This document shows positions 1-7,906 of a stretch of 64,000 nucleotides of DNA, piece by piece (within the stretch, counting starts at the first letter, position 1; every line of letters starts with the position of its first letter). The stretch spans positions 310,001 to 374,000 of the forward strand of contig NZ_JBHRZT010000052.1 in assembly GCF_042649685.1 (NCBI RefSeq). The letters are read 5' to 3'. The notes beneath the pieces were generated by a model. The model searched no databases. It had not been told where the DNA came from and worked only from the letters and a program-made list of their open reading frames with translations. Made by a program: the position numbers and the translations under genes. The DNA is from Bacillus_BA songklensis. GTDB lineage: Bacteria > Bacillota > Bacilli > Bacillales > Bacillaceae_H.

Positions 1-621
1 CCACCCTTGCAGCCGGGAGATCATTTGCGCACGATTTTCGTTTCCATATTGCCTCGTTAAGTCTTCTAAAATCGCTCTTTTCCCGACTATATCAGCAGAC
101 ACAAACTGCAAGCATTTCACGATAAATACACGCTCTTCTTTTTGTCTTGGATCATAGCCGTAGGCGATGGCAATTTCCTGTAATGTTTTAAGAGAAAGAC
201 CAAGAATCATCGGTATATCGACGGCTAATGTAAAAATCCCCCCAAACCCTGTGGTCGCTCCCTGAACCGTCGCGATTTTAGCCCGGCTTTTTTTTAACTC
301 TTTACTCACGCGATCCATTTTTTCAAGGGGCATGGAGGAGATATCGGAAATCGTTAACTCTTCTCTCCCCTCCATCTGTTCAAATCTCTTCAAGATGATG
401 CGTTCCTGGGTTAAATATTGGCCTCCCGTTTGGATGAAGCTTCCGAGTTCATCCAGCAGTACTCCGATTTTATTTTGAATAAACGCGGGCGTAATTTTAT
501 CTAACAGCTTAAACGGCAGCCGGCCGATCCGCTCCCAAAACCAAAGATTTTTCTGATCTTGTTCCCACACCTCGATTTCTGCCAATGCAGCCTGCAACGT
601 TTCCCTTGACTCTATTGTCAT
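1..621 (-). CDS. EcsC family protein (3' end beyond window)
   Basis: The frame is open from an ATG at 621 down to base 1, giving 207 codons without a stop, so the C-terminus lies outside the window. A GGAG ribosome site sits 8 nt before the ATG. The visible protein starts MTIESRETLQ. It has a Trp-rich amphipathic N-terminal segment, a Gly-rich stretch (TTGFGGIFTLAVDIP) and the helical segment after it that typify EcsC-domain proteins. EcsC was named from the B. subtilis ecs ABC-transporter operon; its biochemical role is unknown. The gene stands alone here, with no ecsA/ecsB beside it in the window, so it is probably a paralogue rather than ecsC itself. Family assignment is by recalled sequence resemblance. 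Confidence 0.75.
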   Translation of the reverse strand, partial: MTIESRETLQAALAEIEVWEQDQKNLWFWERIGRLPFKLLDKITPAFIQNKIGVLLDELGSFIQTGGQYLTQERIILKRFEQMEGREELTISDISSMPLEKMDRVSKELKKSRAKIATVQGATTGFGGIFTLAVDIPMILGLSLKTLQEIAIAYGYDPRQKEERVFIVKCLQFVSADIVGKRAILEDLTRQYGNENRAQMISRLQGW

Positions 622-753
622 GAGCGACACTCCTTACATAATCTTGCTTGTTTATACGTATCATCAAACAGAGAGGTTTCATTAAGTATGATGCTTTTCT
701 TGAACAAACACAACAAAACGCTTATCTTTCGAACAGTCGGATAAAGTTAACAA

Positions 754-798
754 AATAAAAAATGCTTTCATGGCCTGATTGAAGGCAATGAAAGCATT
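754..798 (-). terminator. Rho-independent terminator of the patatin gene
   Basis: Inverted repeat AATGCTTTCAT (761-771) / ATGAAAGCATT (788-798), extended inward by GCCT/AGGC. On the minus strand it is followed by a T-rich tract. It lies just after the stop codon of the patatin-like gene. Confidence 0.85.
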
Positions 799-803
799 CT
801 ATT

Positions 804-1649
804 TCAAGACAGCCATTTTGTCAGTCTGCCGTATTGCATTTTTGCTTCTTCATATCCTTGTTGATATAGAGCTTCTAGTTTAACAGGATTTCGCTCCATT
901 CTTCCCACATCAAGTGGTTGCTGTGGTCGAATGATAAAAAGAGTTCCTTTTTGTTCTTGCTCTTCTAAGTAAGAGATCGTTTCATTATAAACACGGTAGC
1001 GGTTTTCAAGCGCCTGTACAAGCCCTGAATAATCACGGTAAGAACGTCTTGCCACCCAAAGCATATTCGACTTTTTCTTTTGATAGCCCACGTTTCTCGT
1101 TAATACAACAACATTTTTGCTCATCCCATCTTTTTGTGCTTTCTTAACCGGAATGGGATCACTGATTCCTCCATCAAGCAATTTTCTGCCCTTGTAGTCT
1201 ACAATCGGTGCAAGAAATGGCAGCGAACTGGAAGCTCGAATTACTTTCAACACATCCCGTTCGTAATCATCATAGTAAACCGGTTCTCCCGTTAAGCAGT
1301 CTGTTGTTCCAATTACAAAACGTTCTTTTCTATTTAAAAATGTATCAAAGTCAAACGGTACATGCTTTGTCGGAATTTCCTCAAACACAAAATCCATCCC
1401 GAAAAATTCACGGCGTTTCCAATAGTTGCGCCATGATATATAACGCGGATCCTTGATAAATCCGATATTTACTTGCCGATTTCGCCCCTTTTGACGAGAT
1501 AAATAGGATGCTGCCTGACACGCTCCTGCTGATACGCCAATTATATAGGGGAAAAATAAATCCTGCTCCATAAAAAACTCAAGCACGCCCGCTGTATATA
1601 CGCCGCGCATGCCTCCGCCTTCTAACACAAGACCAGTTTGCTTCATCAT
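804..1649 (-). CDS. Patatin-like phospholipase family protein
   Basis: 281 aa, a predicted serine acyl hydrolase of the bacterial patatin family (YjjU-like). The hallmarks are visible: oxyanion-hole motif GGGMRG at residues 11-16, nucleophile elbow GVSAG near residue 38-42, and catalytic dyad motif DGG near residue 158. There is no signal peptide, so it should be cytoplasmic. The start is the first of two Met codons and is preceded by GAAGGTG at good spacing. It is monocistronic, with its own terminator downstream. Substrate unknown; proteins of this type hydrolyse membrane lipids or other acyl esters. Confidence 0.88.
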   Translation of the reverse strand: MMKQTGLVLEGGGMRGVYTAGVLEFFMEQDLFFPYIIGVSAGACQAASYLSRQKGRNRQVNIGFIKDPRYISWRNYWKRREFFGMDFVFEEIPTKHVPFDFDTFLNRKERFVIGTTDCLTGEPVYYDDYERDVLKVIRASSSLPFLAPIVDYKGRKLLDGGISDPIPVKKAQKDGMSKNVVVLTRNVGYQKKKSNMLWVARRSYRDYSGLVQALENRYRVYNETISYLEEQEQKGTLFIIRPQQPLDVGRMERNPVKLEALYQQGYEEAKMQYGRLTKWLS

Positions 1650-1985
1650 TTACACCTTCTATTTCTAGTAACATCTATTAAAATGATAACGAATCGTTCC
1701 CTAATTGTCATGCAATTCACTCTGATTACTGTCAATATTTCATTACCCATCATTTACTACATAAAAGAAATACAAAAAATTGTTAAAAATCTCTTTACGA
1801 TTTTGCAAAATTCGTGCAAACTGTTTACAAGAAGTCTCGGAAATGTAATTAGAAAAACTTGACTTTTTTAAAAGTAATAGTTTTTCATTTTTATTACAAT
1901 ACAATATTTTATGCAACCTTTGTCCGTTTTTCACGTATAAAGTATATAAAGAGGTTTCTGATTCGTGGGTAAAGGAGAGAGTAAG
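1650..1985. other. AT-rich divergent intergenic region
   Basis: 336 bp between the divergently transcribed patatin and DUF2187 genes. Very AT-rich, with no convincing ORF. It must hold both promoters, but I could not assign -35/-10 pairs with confidence. Confidence 0.5.
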
Positions 1986-2174
1986 ATGCAGCAGATTGCT
2001 GAAGTTGGAAATTTAATTGAATTTAAGGATGGTTTACAGGGGATTGTCGAAAAGGTAAATGAAAACTCTGTTATCGTGGATTTAACGTATATGGAAAATT
2101 ACCATGAACTTGACTTAAATCAACGGACAGTTGTCAATCATAAAAACTATAAAATTATTGCTGACCGCGCCTAA
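1986..2174 (+). CDS. ykvS: YkvS-like DUF2187 small protein
   Basis: 62 aa, starting MQQIAEVGN. The ATG at 1986 is chosen because AAAGGAGAG at about 1971-1979 is a perfectly placed ribosome site; the longer in-frame GTG at 1965 would place that site inside the gene. The protein is a compact beta-rich KOW/SH3-like unit (VGNLIEFKDGLQGIVEKVNE), as in B. subtilis YkvS and other DUF2187 members. Function is unknown; the fold suggests nucleic-acid or ribosome contact, but that is inference. Confidence 0.75.
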   Translation: MQQIAEVGNLIEFKDGLQGIVEKVNENSVIVDLTYMENYHELDLNQRTVVNHKNYKIIADRA

Positions 2175-2260
2175 TCAAATCATGAAGGAAATCCTCAATT
2201 CGGAGTAAATGACCCTATCCGCTCCCTTCAAACGAAAACGCTTTAACATTTCTTGCTTCT

Positions 2261-2417
2261 AAAAAGGGGCTGACTCAGCAGTTTTCAGAGGATGATCATA
2301 ATCTATTTTTTCTGCGATGACCCGTCACTGAAATCCGTGATTTTCTTGGATTTTTAATGACAGGTCATCGCAGGAGGGTGTCCCGAAAGTACGTTTTTGT
2401 ACTTTTAGGACCCCCTC
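2261..2417 (-). repeat. Dispersed repeat family A, copy 1
   Basis: About 157 bp, the reverse complement of the copies at 27956-28112 and 52681-52836. It begins (minus sense) with a long hairpin, GAGGG-GTCC..AAAGTAC / GTAC..GGGACACCCTC, continues with a GACnTGTCATTAAAAATCC half-palindrome, and ends near GCTGAGTCAGCC. It fills the space between the convergent DUF2187 and DedA genes and may double as their terminator. Confidence 0.85.
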
Positions 2418-2421
2418 TTCA

Positions 2422-3009
2422 TTATTTTCGTTTCAACAATTTAAAAGCTAAATAAACTAAAATAATGGCTACAGCCGCAAACCCAACAGGACGTGTATAT
2501 GTAGCAGCAACGGTTTCAATGTCATGCCAGCGAGAACCGAGTTGTTCACCTAACATAAGAAAGAAAATGGACCACGGAATGATCGCTAGCGTCGTCAACA
2601 TTGTAAAGCGGACAGCCGACATTTTGGCAATTCCGGCAGGTATCGATATGGCATGACGTACAACAGGAATGAAGCGGGCCGTAAAAATGACGCCTGTTCC
2701 GTATTTATCAAACCATTGCTCCGCCATGTCGATATGTTTTTTGCGAATGAGCACATATTTTCCGTATTTCTCTAGAAATGGACGACCACCGTAATAACCG
2801 GCCCAATATAAAAACAACTGTGCAATTACCCCGCCGATGGTTCCGGCTATCACTGCCCCCACAAACGTGATCGATCCCTGGGATACCATATACCCTCCGT
2901 AAGCCAGTACTATTTCACTAGGAATAATTTCAATCATTAATCCTAGGGCAATTCCAAAGTAACCTAAATCCGTCAGCCACATTAATATACTGTTGATAAA
3001 TTCACCCAT
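2422..3009 (-). CDS. DedA family membrane protein
   Basis: 195 aa from the ATG at 3009; a TTG at 3024 would add MSKRK. AAAAGG lies only 3-4 nt from the ATG and GAAAGGG only 1-2 nt from the TTG, so neither start is ideal. Several hydrophobic helices, the acidic EIIPSE motif in the first loop, and the conserved FTARFIPVVRHAISIPAG segment identify the DedA (SNARE-associated/VTT) superfamily. Members include undecaprenyl-phosphate and phospholipid flippases and support membrane homeostasis and proton motive force; the substrate of this one cannot be read from sequence. Single gene. Confidence 0.88.
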   Translation of the reverse strand: MGEFINSILMWLTDLGYFGIALGLMIEIIPSEIVLAYGGYMVSQGSITFVGAVIAGTIGGVIAQLFLYWAGYYGGRPFLEKYGKYVLIRKKHIDMAEQWFDKYGTGVIFTARFIPVVRHAISIPAGIAKMSAVRFTMLTTLAIIPWSIFFLMLGEQLGSRWHDIETVAATYTRPVGFAAVAIILVYLAFKLLKRK

Positions 3010-3104
3010 TTTCCTTTTGCTCAATCCCTTTCAGTTGAATATTCTTCATCTATTTTTATTATCTTTATGGCCAAAAAATACTTGTCTCTTTCTTTGGGAA
3101 GATT

Positions 3105-3134
3105 GAAACCACCTCTTTTGCAAGAGGTGGTTTC
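3105..3134 (-). terminator. Hairpin after corA
   Basis: Perfect 13-bp stem GAAACCACCTCTT / AAGAGGTGGTTTC with a TTGC loop, directly downstream of the corA stop. The U-tract is weak on either strand, so it is terminator-like rather than a textbook terminator. Confidence 0.6.
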
Positions 3135-3141
3135 GGCTTAT

Positions 3142-4080
3142 TTAGAAATACCTTTTCTTCCAAAAGATAAAAGCAGTTGCGCCCGATAAGCAGAAGGCAA
3201 TGCATAATACAATAATAAAGGCATGCGGTGTATGCTCAAGCGGAAGCGCCACGTTCATACCAAAAAAACTTGCAACGATTGTCGGAAATGAAAGCACAAT
3301 CGTAATAGATGTCAAAAATTTCATCACAATATTCAGGTTATTGGAAATGATCGACGCAAACGTGTCCATCATTCCTGTCAGGATATGGCTGTATGTGTCG
3401 GCCATCTCAATGGCCTGTGTAATTTCAATGATTGTGTCTTCCAACAAATGCTCGTCGTCTTCGTACATTCGCAAGTATTTTTGACGTAATATTTTATCAA
3501 GGACCACCTTGTTTGACTTTAAAGAGGTCGTAAAGTAAACTAAACTCTTTTCAATCGCTAAAAATGCATAAAGTTCTTTGTTTTTCATCGATTGATGCAA
3601 TTCTTTTTCGATTTCGTTTGTTTTTCGGTTAATTTGCTTTAAATAGCGCAAATAATACATCGAAATGACATTTAAAATTTGCAGGGCAAAACGTGTCTTT
3701 TTATAGGTGAAAAACCCCCGGACTTTTCGGTTTAAAAAATGGTGTAAAATCGGATTATCTTCCAGGCAAACCGTCACGAAACAATCCGGTGTAATAATGA
3801 TACCAAATGGAATGGTTTCATAAACAGAGGACTGGTTGCTGTCATATGAAATAGACGGATAGTCAACGATAATCAACACATTGCCGTCTTCCTCTTCGAT
3901 CCTTGAACGCTCATCATCATCGAGCGGGTCTTTAATAAAGTCCAGCGGCAAATTCAAATGATTGGTAACACGTCGAATTTCTTCTTCCGTTGGTGAGATC
4001 ATGCTCACCCAGGAGCCTTTCGTGATTTCCTCCTGCTCATGGAGCCTTCCATTTAAATCCGTTAAGTAAATGTTCAGCAT
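3142..4080 (-). CDS. corA: CorA family divalent metal transporter
   Basis: 312 aa. The C-terminus has the CorA signature: two transmembrane helices, with GMN (FFGMNVALP) at the end of the first one and a basic tail WKKRYF. The N-terminal two thirds is a soluble acidic/helical cytoplasmic domain typical of the pentameric Mg2+/Co2+ channel. The start ATG is preceded by GGAGGAGG, an unusually strong site. It is a single gene with its own hairpin downstream. Mg2+ uptake is the likely role, but CorA paralogues can carry Co2+, Ni2+ or Zn2+, and substrate is not deducible here. Confidence 0.9.
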   Translation of the reverse strand: MLNIYLTDLNGRLHEQEEITKGSWVSMISPTEEEIRRVTNHLNLPLDFIKDPLDDDERSRIEEEDGNVLIIVDYPSISYDSNQSSVYETIPFGIIITPDCFVTVCLEDNPILHHFLNRKVRGFFTYKKTRFALQILNVISMYYLRYLKQINRKTNEIEKELHQSMKNKELYAFLAIEKSLVYFTTSLKSNKVVLDKILRQKYLRMYEDDEHLLEDTIIEITQAIEMADTYSHILTGMMDTFASIISNNLNIVMKFLTSITIVLSFPTIVASFFGMNVALPLEHTPHAFIIVLCIAFCLSGATAFIFWKKRYF

Positions 4081-4455
4081 GTGTCAAACCTCCTCCTTTT
4101 CAAAGAGAAAGTCAGCATACCTCTCTATCAAAGAAGCTGATACAGTTATCGGTAATCATACAATCTGATAAAAGTGACATCCTGACTCCCTCTATGTTCA
4201 TACTTGGCCCAGGATCACTGGAATTTTGGCTACTCAACCGATATCAACTCCTCTTCTTTCATTTACTCACAACTTCTATCATAACGCTTATCCTTTCGTT
4301 TGTATACAGGGAAAAACAGCAATCGGGCTGCATTTTAAAAAAATTACAGAAGGTAAACAAAAGAAATCGTTTTTATTCTTTGTATTCAAAAACACCCATG
4401 ATGTTTGTACAGAACATGGGCGTTTCTACTTATTTTAGTATGTTTTATCCTATAA
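4081..4455. other. Intergenic region between corA and sinR
   Basis: Holds the corA promoter region and a small inverted repeat around CCCATG..CATGGG near 4397-4425. No coding signal was seen; the open frames here lack ribosome sites and family resemblance. Confidence 0.45.
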
Positions 4456-4488
4456 AAAAGCAAAAGCGTTTATGCCCCCATAAACGCT
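4456..4488 (-). terminator. Terminator of sinR
   Basis: Perfect 10-bp stem AGCGTTTATG / CATAAACGCT with a CCCC loop (4465-4488). On the minus strand it is followed by TTTTGCTTTTTT. The 5' arm overlaps the sinR stop codon by two bases. Confidence 0.88.
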
Positions 4489-4825
4489 ACTTCCCTTTAT
4501 CCTGTTTCAATTTCCACTTGTTAAACTCCAAAAATTGACGAAACTCTTCTTTGGATACGCCTGATTCCATCGCTTCGCGCACTAGGTTCGCCCATTCAGA
4601 ATCAAGTTGTTCGTAGACGGACGAGGATTCTTCTTCGTTAATTAATGACTGGACAGAAATATCCAACACCGCTGAAATTTTTTCTAAAAACTGGACAGAA
4701 GGATTTGATTGAAGATTGCGTTCAATCGAGCTTAAATATGACTTTGCGACACCTGCTTTTTCTGCTAGTTCGGATAGTGATAACTGTTTTTGCAAACGTA
4801 ATTGTTTAATACGTTGACCGATCAT
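4487..4825 (-). CDS. sinR: SinR master regulator of biofilm/sporulation genes
   Basis: 112 aa, beginning MIGQRIKQLR. The N-terminal Xre-type helix-turn-helix (SLSELAEKAGVAKSYLSSIE) is nearly identical in memory to B. subtilis SinR. The C-terminal SinI/SinR dimerisation segment LDSEWANLVREAMESGVSKEEF follows. SinR represses matrix and developmental genes and is inactivated by SinI. GAGGGTG stands at good spacing before the ATG at 4825, so the upstream in-frame extension is rejected. It lies immediately downstream of sinI, as in B. subtilis. Confidence 0.95.
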   Translation of the reverse strand: MIGQRIKQLRLQKQLSLSELAEKAGVAKSYLSSIERNLQSNPSVQFLEKISAVLDISVQSLINEEESSSVYEQLDSEWANLVREAMESGVSKEEFRQFLEFNKWKLKQDKGK

Positions 4826-4923
4826 ATTTACACCCTCTCTTTCTCTTACCTCCCTTATCATAACATACCAAATATGCCATCGTTAATAACATCCATGCAA
4901 AAACAAAAATTTTCCGACTACTC

Positions 4924-5052
4924 CTACCGGCTGTGGCTGGTGAGAAATGCTTTAATATCCTCTTCTGATATGCCGCTGTCCAATGCTTCTAAAACTAAAT
5001 CAATCCATTCTTCATCCAATAGCACGTGTATTCTATTTTCCTTTGTAACCAT
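4924..5052 (-). CDS. sinI: SinI-like antirepressor of SinR
   Basis: A 42-aa ORF starting MVTKENRIHV at 5052, with GGAGG 5 nt upstream. The core LDEEWIDLVLEALDSGISEE matches the SinI/SinR interaction helix pair (compare LDSEWANLVREAMESGVSKE in the adjacent SinR). In B. subtilis, SinI binds SinR through this region and relieves repression. The B. subtilis protein is 57 aa and has a Pro-rich tail; here the protein stops right after the interaction domain. About 100 bp separates it from sinR, enough for a separate sinR promoter, as is known in B. subtilis. Spo0A control is expected but no clear box was found. Confidence 0.85.
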   Translation of the reverse strand: MVTKENRIHVLLDEEWIDLVLEALDSGISEEDIKAFLTSHSR

Positions 5053-5641
5053 GGTTTCCTCCTAAAATACATTTTGTATCTCAGGCAGCCCAGCCGTCAT
5101 GATTGGGATCCTCCAACTTTAGACCCGTGACTTTGCGTCCTTATTTTTCAATAAGTATGCCCTTACTGAAGAAGATGAGATGATGATTACACAAATCCCT
5201 ACAACGATGTTCCTGTGACATTAACACTATGAACATAAGTATAATGTAAACCAGTCCGAAATTATGTTGAAGGCTGTCAGTATTTTATTGAATTTTACAA
5301 ATATTAAGAAACAATTTCCTACATAATTTTGATTATATCTTCATTTTTTGATAATCTGATCTTTTTGCTGTTGGGTAATAATACCTATTTTATAAAACAA
5401 AAAGGCATATTGTTGTACTTTTTGTTGAGAAGAAAGCCATTTCATTCGAAATACCCCCTTGTCTTTTTACTTTATTATATTTACTCTATTCAAAAATGTT
5501 TCTTCAAGGAAATAAAATCCGCTCTAATATGTCTAATAATCGACCATTGAACAATATATCGATTAATGAGACAATAAAAACAAGCATGGGAGCATCTCGG
5601 TCCTATGCCGAATATATTTTTAAAAGAAAGGAGCGGTTTCG
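5053..5641. other. Intergenic region upstream of sinI
   Basis: About 590 bp of AT-rich sequence between sinI and the next plus-strand gene. It presumably contains the sinI promoter. Short open frames here lack ribosome sites and recognisable content. Confidence 0.45.
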
Positions 5642-5848
5642 GTGGAATTGGTGTTTCTTGTTTTATTTTTTTTCATCTTTTTAGCAACAGCCTTTGCAGG
5701 CGGTAAAAAGCGAAATCACCGCTCTTACAATTCTTCGAGTTCTTTTACTCCCTTTACATACGAAAAAGATAATGATAATGATTCCTCGTTCTCAAGCTGG
5801 AGCAATTCTGACAGCGGCGGCGGTGACAGCGGTGGCGGCGGCGATTAA
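5642..5848 (+). CDS. Small membrane-anchored protein with Gly/Ser/Asp tail
   Basis: 68 aa with a GTG start at 5642; AAAGGAG ends 8 nt upstream. One N-terminal hydrophobic helix (VFLVLFFFIFLATAFA) is followed by a basic turn (GGKKRNHR), a Ser/Phe/Asp-rich stretch and a terminal low-complexity tail SGGGDSGGGGD. Such Gly-rich tails end several secreted or membrane proteins of Bacilli. No domain recognised and function unknown. It has its own strong bidirectional terminator. Confidence 0.7.
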   Translation: MELVFLVLFFFIFLATAFAGGKKRNHRSYNSSSSFTPFTYEKDNDNDSSFSSWSNSDSGGGDSGGGGD

Positions 5849-5919
5849 GCCATCGCTTTAAGTATTTATAAGTTTCTAAACGTAGAAGTGGAATCTATAC
5901 TTTCTTATCTAGTGAAAAA

Positions 5920-5951
5920 GGGTTCGTTTCAGCGGAAACGAACCCTTTTTT
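5920..5951. terminator. Bidirectional rho-independent terminator
   Basis: Perfect 10-bp stem GGGTTCGTTT / AAACGAACCC, flanked by A-tract and T-tract, between two convergent genes (small membrane protein, plus; NAD(P)-binding protein, minus). Confidence 0.92.
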
Positions 5952-5952
5952 A

Positions 5953-6633
5953 TTAGTTTGTGACGGCACCTTGACAGTTTCCGTAATAAATGACATCACT
6001 TTCGTGAACATGAACACCTGAACGTTCTTCAAGCGCTGCTTCCAGCATTGCTTTTGCTACGTTCTCTGCTTTGATTGGCTTGAATTTACGCCATTTCCCG
6101 ATAAGACAAAGGGATATGCTTTTTAATACATATTCACCGATTTTCTCACCTAGACGAAACTCACTGCGCTGCCCAAGTAGTAAGGACGGGCGAAAGAAGT
6201 GAGTGGAACGAATGTACAAGTTACAAATATCTTCTTCCGTTTGACCTTTTACCTTATTGTAGAAGATCGGCGAACGAAGATCCGCACCGATTGCGGTAAT
6301 CGTTAAAAAGTTGCGGGCCCTTTTCTTTTCGGCAAGCTTGGCAGCTGCCAGCGGATACTCATAGTCCACTTTTAAAAAGTTTGCTTTTGTTTTTGCTTTC
6401 TTCATCGTCGTTCCAAGACAGCAAAATACATCATCTACATTAAATTCATCTTCGTATTTATGGAGCTCATCAAAATTAATTTCAACTTGCCTCAGCTTTT
6501 CGTGCTGAATCAACAGCTTGTTGCGGACCAAAATCGTGACTTGGCTGTACACGTTGCTTTGAAGCAGCAAGCTGAGCAGCTCTCGACCGACAAGACCAGT
6601 TGCACCAAGCAAAACTGCCGATTTTTGCGACAT
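5953..6633 (-). CDS. NAD(P)-binding Rossmann-fold protein (HTATIP2/TIP30-like)
   Basis: 226 aa from the ATG at 6633, which has GAGGG 8 nt upstream; the GTG three codons earlier is less well placed. The N-terminal LLGATGLVGRELL is a TGxxGxxG-type dinucleotide site. VFCCLGTTMKKAK, a Tyr-centred segment and FFRPSLLLGQR agree with the atypical short-chain dehydrogenase subgroup around human TIP30 and bacterial oxidoreductases of about 215 aa. The substrate is unknown. Monocistronic and convergent with its neighbour. Confidence 0.8.
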   Translation of the reverse strand: MSQKSAVLLGATGLVGRELLSLLLQSNVYSQVTILVRNKLLIQHEKLRQVEINFDELHKYEDEFNVDDVFCCLGTTMKKAKTKANFLKVDYEYPLAAAKLAEKKRARNFLTITAIGADLRSPIFYNKVKGQTEEDICNLYIRSTHFFRPSLLLGQRSEFRLGEKIGEYVLKSISLCLIGKWRKFKPIKAENVAKAMLEAALEERSGVHVHESDVIYYGNCQGAVTN

Positions 6634-6818
6634 GTTTTTCACCCTCTTAACTAAGTTGTCAAACCTGAAAACAGGTTATATTCTGCGACCCATTTTTCTT
6701 ATCTGAATGAATGATGCCTAGTTCCGCGGGCTAAGCCCCCCAGCTGTTTCACTCTCTCCTATGACGTCCAAAGTTCCAACATCTTGTCCGCTTGAACAAG
6801 TTCATTCCATTTCTCTTA

Positions 6819-7807
6819 TTATCGATTATCGATCTTTTCAGGATATAAATCATGATTCATTAGTCGATATTCTGCCATTTTTTCGTACTTTGTGCCAGGA
6901 CGGCCGTAATTTACATACGGATCAATGGAAATACCGCCGCGCGGTGTGAATTTACCCCATACTTCAATATAACGGGGATCCATCGCTTCAATTAAATCGT
7001 TCATGATAATATTCATGCAGTCTTCATGGAAATCTCCATGATTTCGGAAACTAAATAAATATAATTTTAATGACTTGCTTTCCACCATCTTTTGGTCAGG
7101 GATGTAGCTGATGTAGATGGTTGCAAAGTCAGGCTGGCCGGTTTTTGGCAAACTGCTTTACTAAGCAGGTGGACTATATCATATTCTTATTTAACTGCGA
7201 TATTAAATAAGAACCCTCGCGCTTCCATCGTTAGTTACAAAACAAAAACCTACGATGTACTCTACTCTCTTCCCCACACATTACATGAAGTCGCTTCACA
7301 TGTGAGTGATTTCGATAGTCTCTGCACCTTCCTTATTATTAAGGCTTGGCTCAGGATTAGGATTATATTTACGGAGAAGATTAATCAGTCTTTCTAAACT
7401 GGACCAATCCATATCTAGTTCTTTGGCAAGTTCATTAATACTTTTACCAGAGTAGATAAATTCGTTTAAAAACCAAATTCTGTTTCTCCATGGGGTGTCT
7501 GTTAACATAAGCACACCTCCGAACAAACGTTCTTGATATACTTATATTATAGAACAAACACGCTAATTTGTAAAAATATCCCTTCCCTGAATTCACGAGG
7601 TTTAAGCGACAGTGTCGCCACTGAAGTGTGCCCTTATTGACACAAGCTTGTAAACTCCGGACAGTTGAATTTCACGAAATAATCACGATTCTGATGTTTA
7701 TTATCAAATACTTCAAGAATCTCCGGTGTGTACTCGAACAAATACTTTGTTCCTTGGTTGCCCAATAAGGTAACACCTTGTAATTCTTCGTCTTTTCTTC
7801 CTGTCAT
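6819..7807 (-). CDS. queF: QueF, NADPH-dependent preQ0 reductase; gene split by a group I intron
   Basis: Two exons, 7807-7640 (56 codons) and 7148-6819 (109 codons plus stop), join in frame to a 165-aa protein, the same length as B. subtilis QueF. QueF reduces the nitrile preQ0 to preQ1, the last free-base step of queuosine supply. Exon 1 ends ...FTSLC, where this Cys is the catalytic nucleophile (Cys55 in the B. subtilis literature). Exon 2 begins PKTGQPDFAT, holding the catalytic Asp, and carries the family signature ESKSLKLY. Unspliced RNA would read Cys-Gln-stop. The ATG at 7807 has GAGAGGA 7 nt upstream; an in-frame ATG at 7837 is rejected. It is the fourth gene of queCDEF, 100 nt after queE. 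Confidence 0.95.
7149..7639 (-). ncRNA. Group I intron in queF
   Basis: 491 nt, bounded by U at the 5' exon end and G at the intron end. P1: exon UGUGU pairs with guide GCACA (7627-7631), with the required U.G at the splice site. P2: CAGTG/CACTG closed by a GCGA tetraloop (7610-7623). Core: P element AATTCAGGGAAGG (7581-7593); Q element AATCCTGAGCCAAGCC (7343-7358), giving a 6-bp P4; R element GCAGAGACTATCG (7313-7325); S element ATATAGTCC (7171-7179), with P7 GACUAU/AUAGUC. P8-like 11-bp stem at 7184-7213 and P9 CTGCTT/AAGCAG at 7153-7168. It contains a 70-codon ORF. Known relatives occur in Bacillus recA, nrdE/nrdF and phage genes; I know of none in queF. Confidence 0.95.
7296..7508 (-). 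CDS. Intron-encoded small helix-turn-helix protein (homing endonuclease remnant?)
   Basis: 70 aa with its own GGAGGTG site 8 nt before the ATG at 7508. The N-terminal part WRNRIWFLNEFIYSGKSI, followed by NELAKELDMDWSSLERL, looks like the DNA-binding helix-turn-helix module that precedes HNH catalytic domains in phage and intron homing endonucleases. No nuclease motif (HNH, GIY-YIG, LAGLIDADG) is present. The last 25 codons overlap the intron Q and R core elements, so this reading frame is constrained by the ribozyme. It could be a degenerate endonuclease, a DNA-binding accessory protein, or non-functional. Confidence 0.6.
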   Translation of the reverse strand: MLTDTPWRNRIWFLNEFIYSGKSINELAKELDMDWSSLERLINLLRKYNPNPEPSLNNKEGAETIEITHM

Positions 7808-7906
7808 GTTAGTTTCCTCTCTTTCCTCGCTTGTCATTCTATCAGCGATTTGAATTTTTGTGAATACGTCTTTTCATTATTTTTTTGTAAAGTTTTTGAA
7901 AAATGC

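Noticed and set aside
4194..4538. Plus-strand ORFs between corA and sinR
   Set aside because: AT-rich, no ribosome site, run into the sinR gene on the opposite strand and its terminator.
7149..7639. Intein in QueF
   Set aside because: A stop codon occurs two codons after the junction and there are no intein blocks; the features are those of RNA, not of a protein splicing domain.
6819..7807. queF as a pseudogene with two broken ORFs
   Set aside because: The two parts abut perfectly at Cys56/Pro57, nothing is lost, and the insert has all group I core elements with a U.G splice site.
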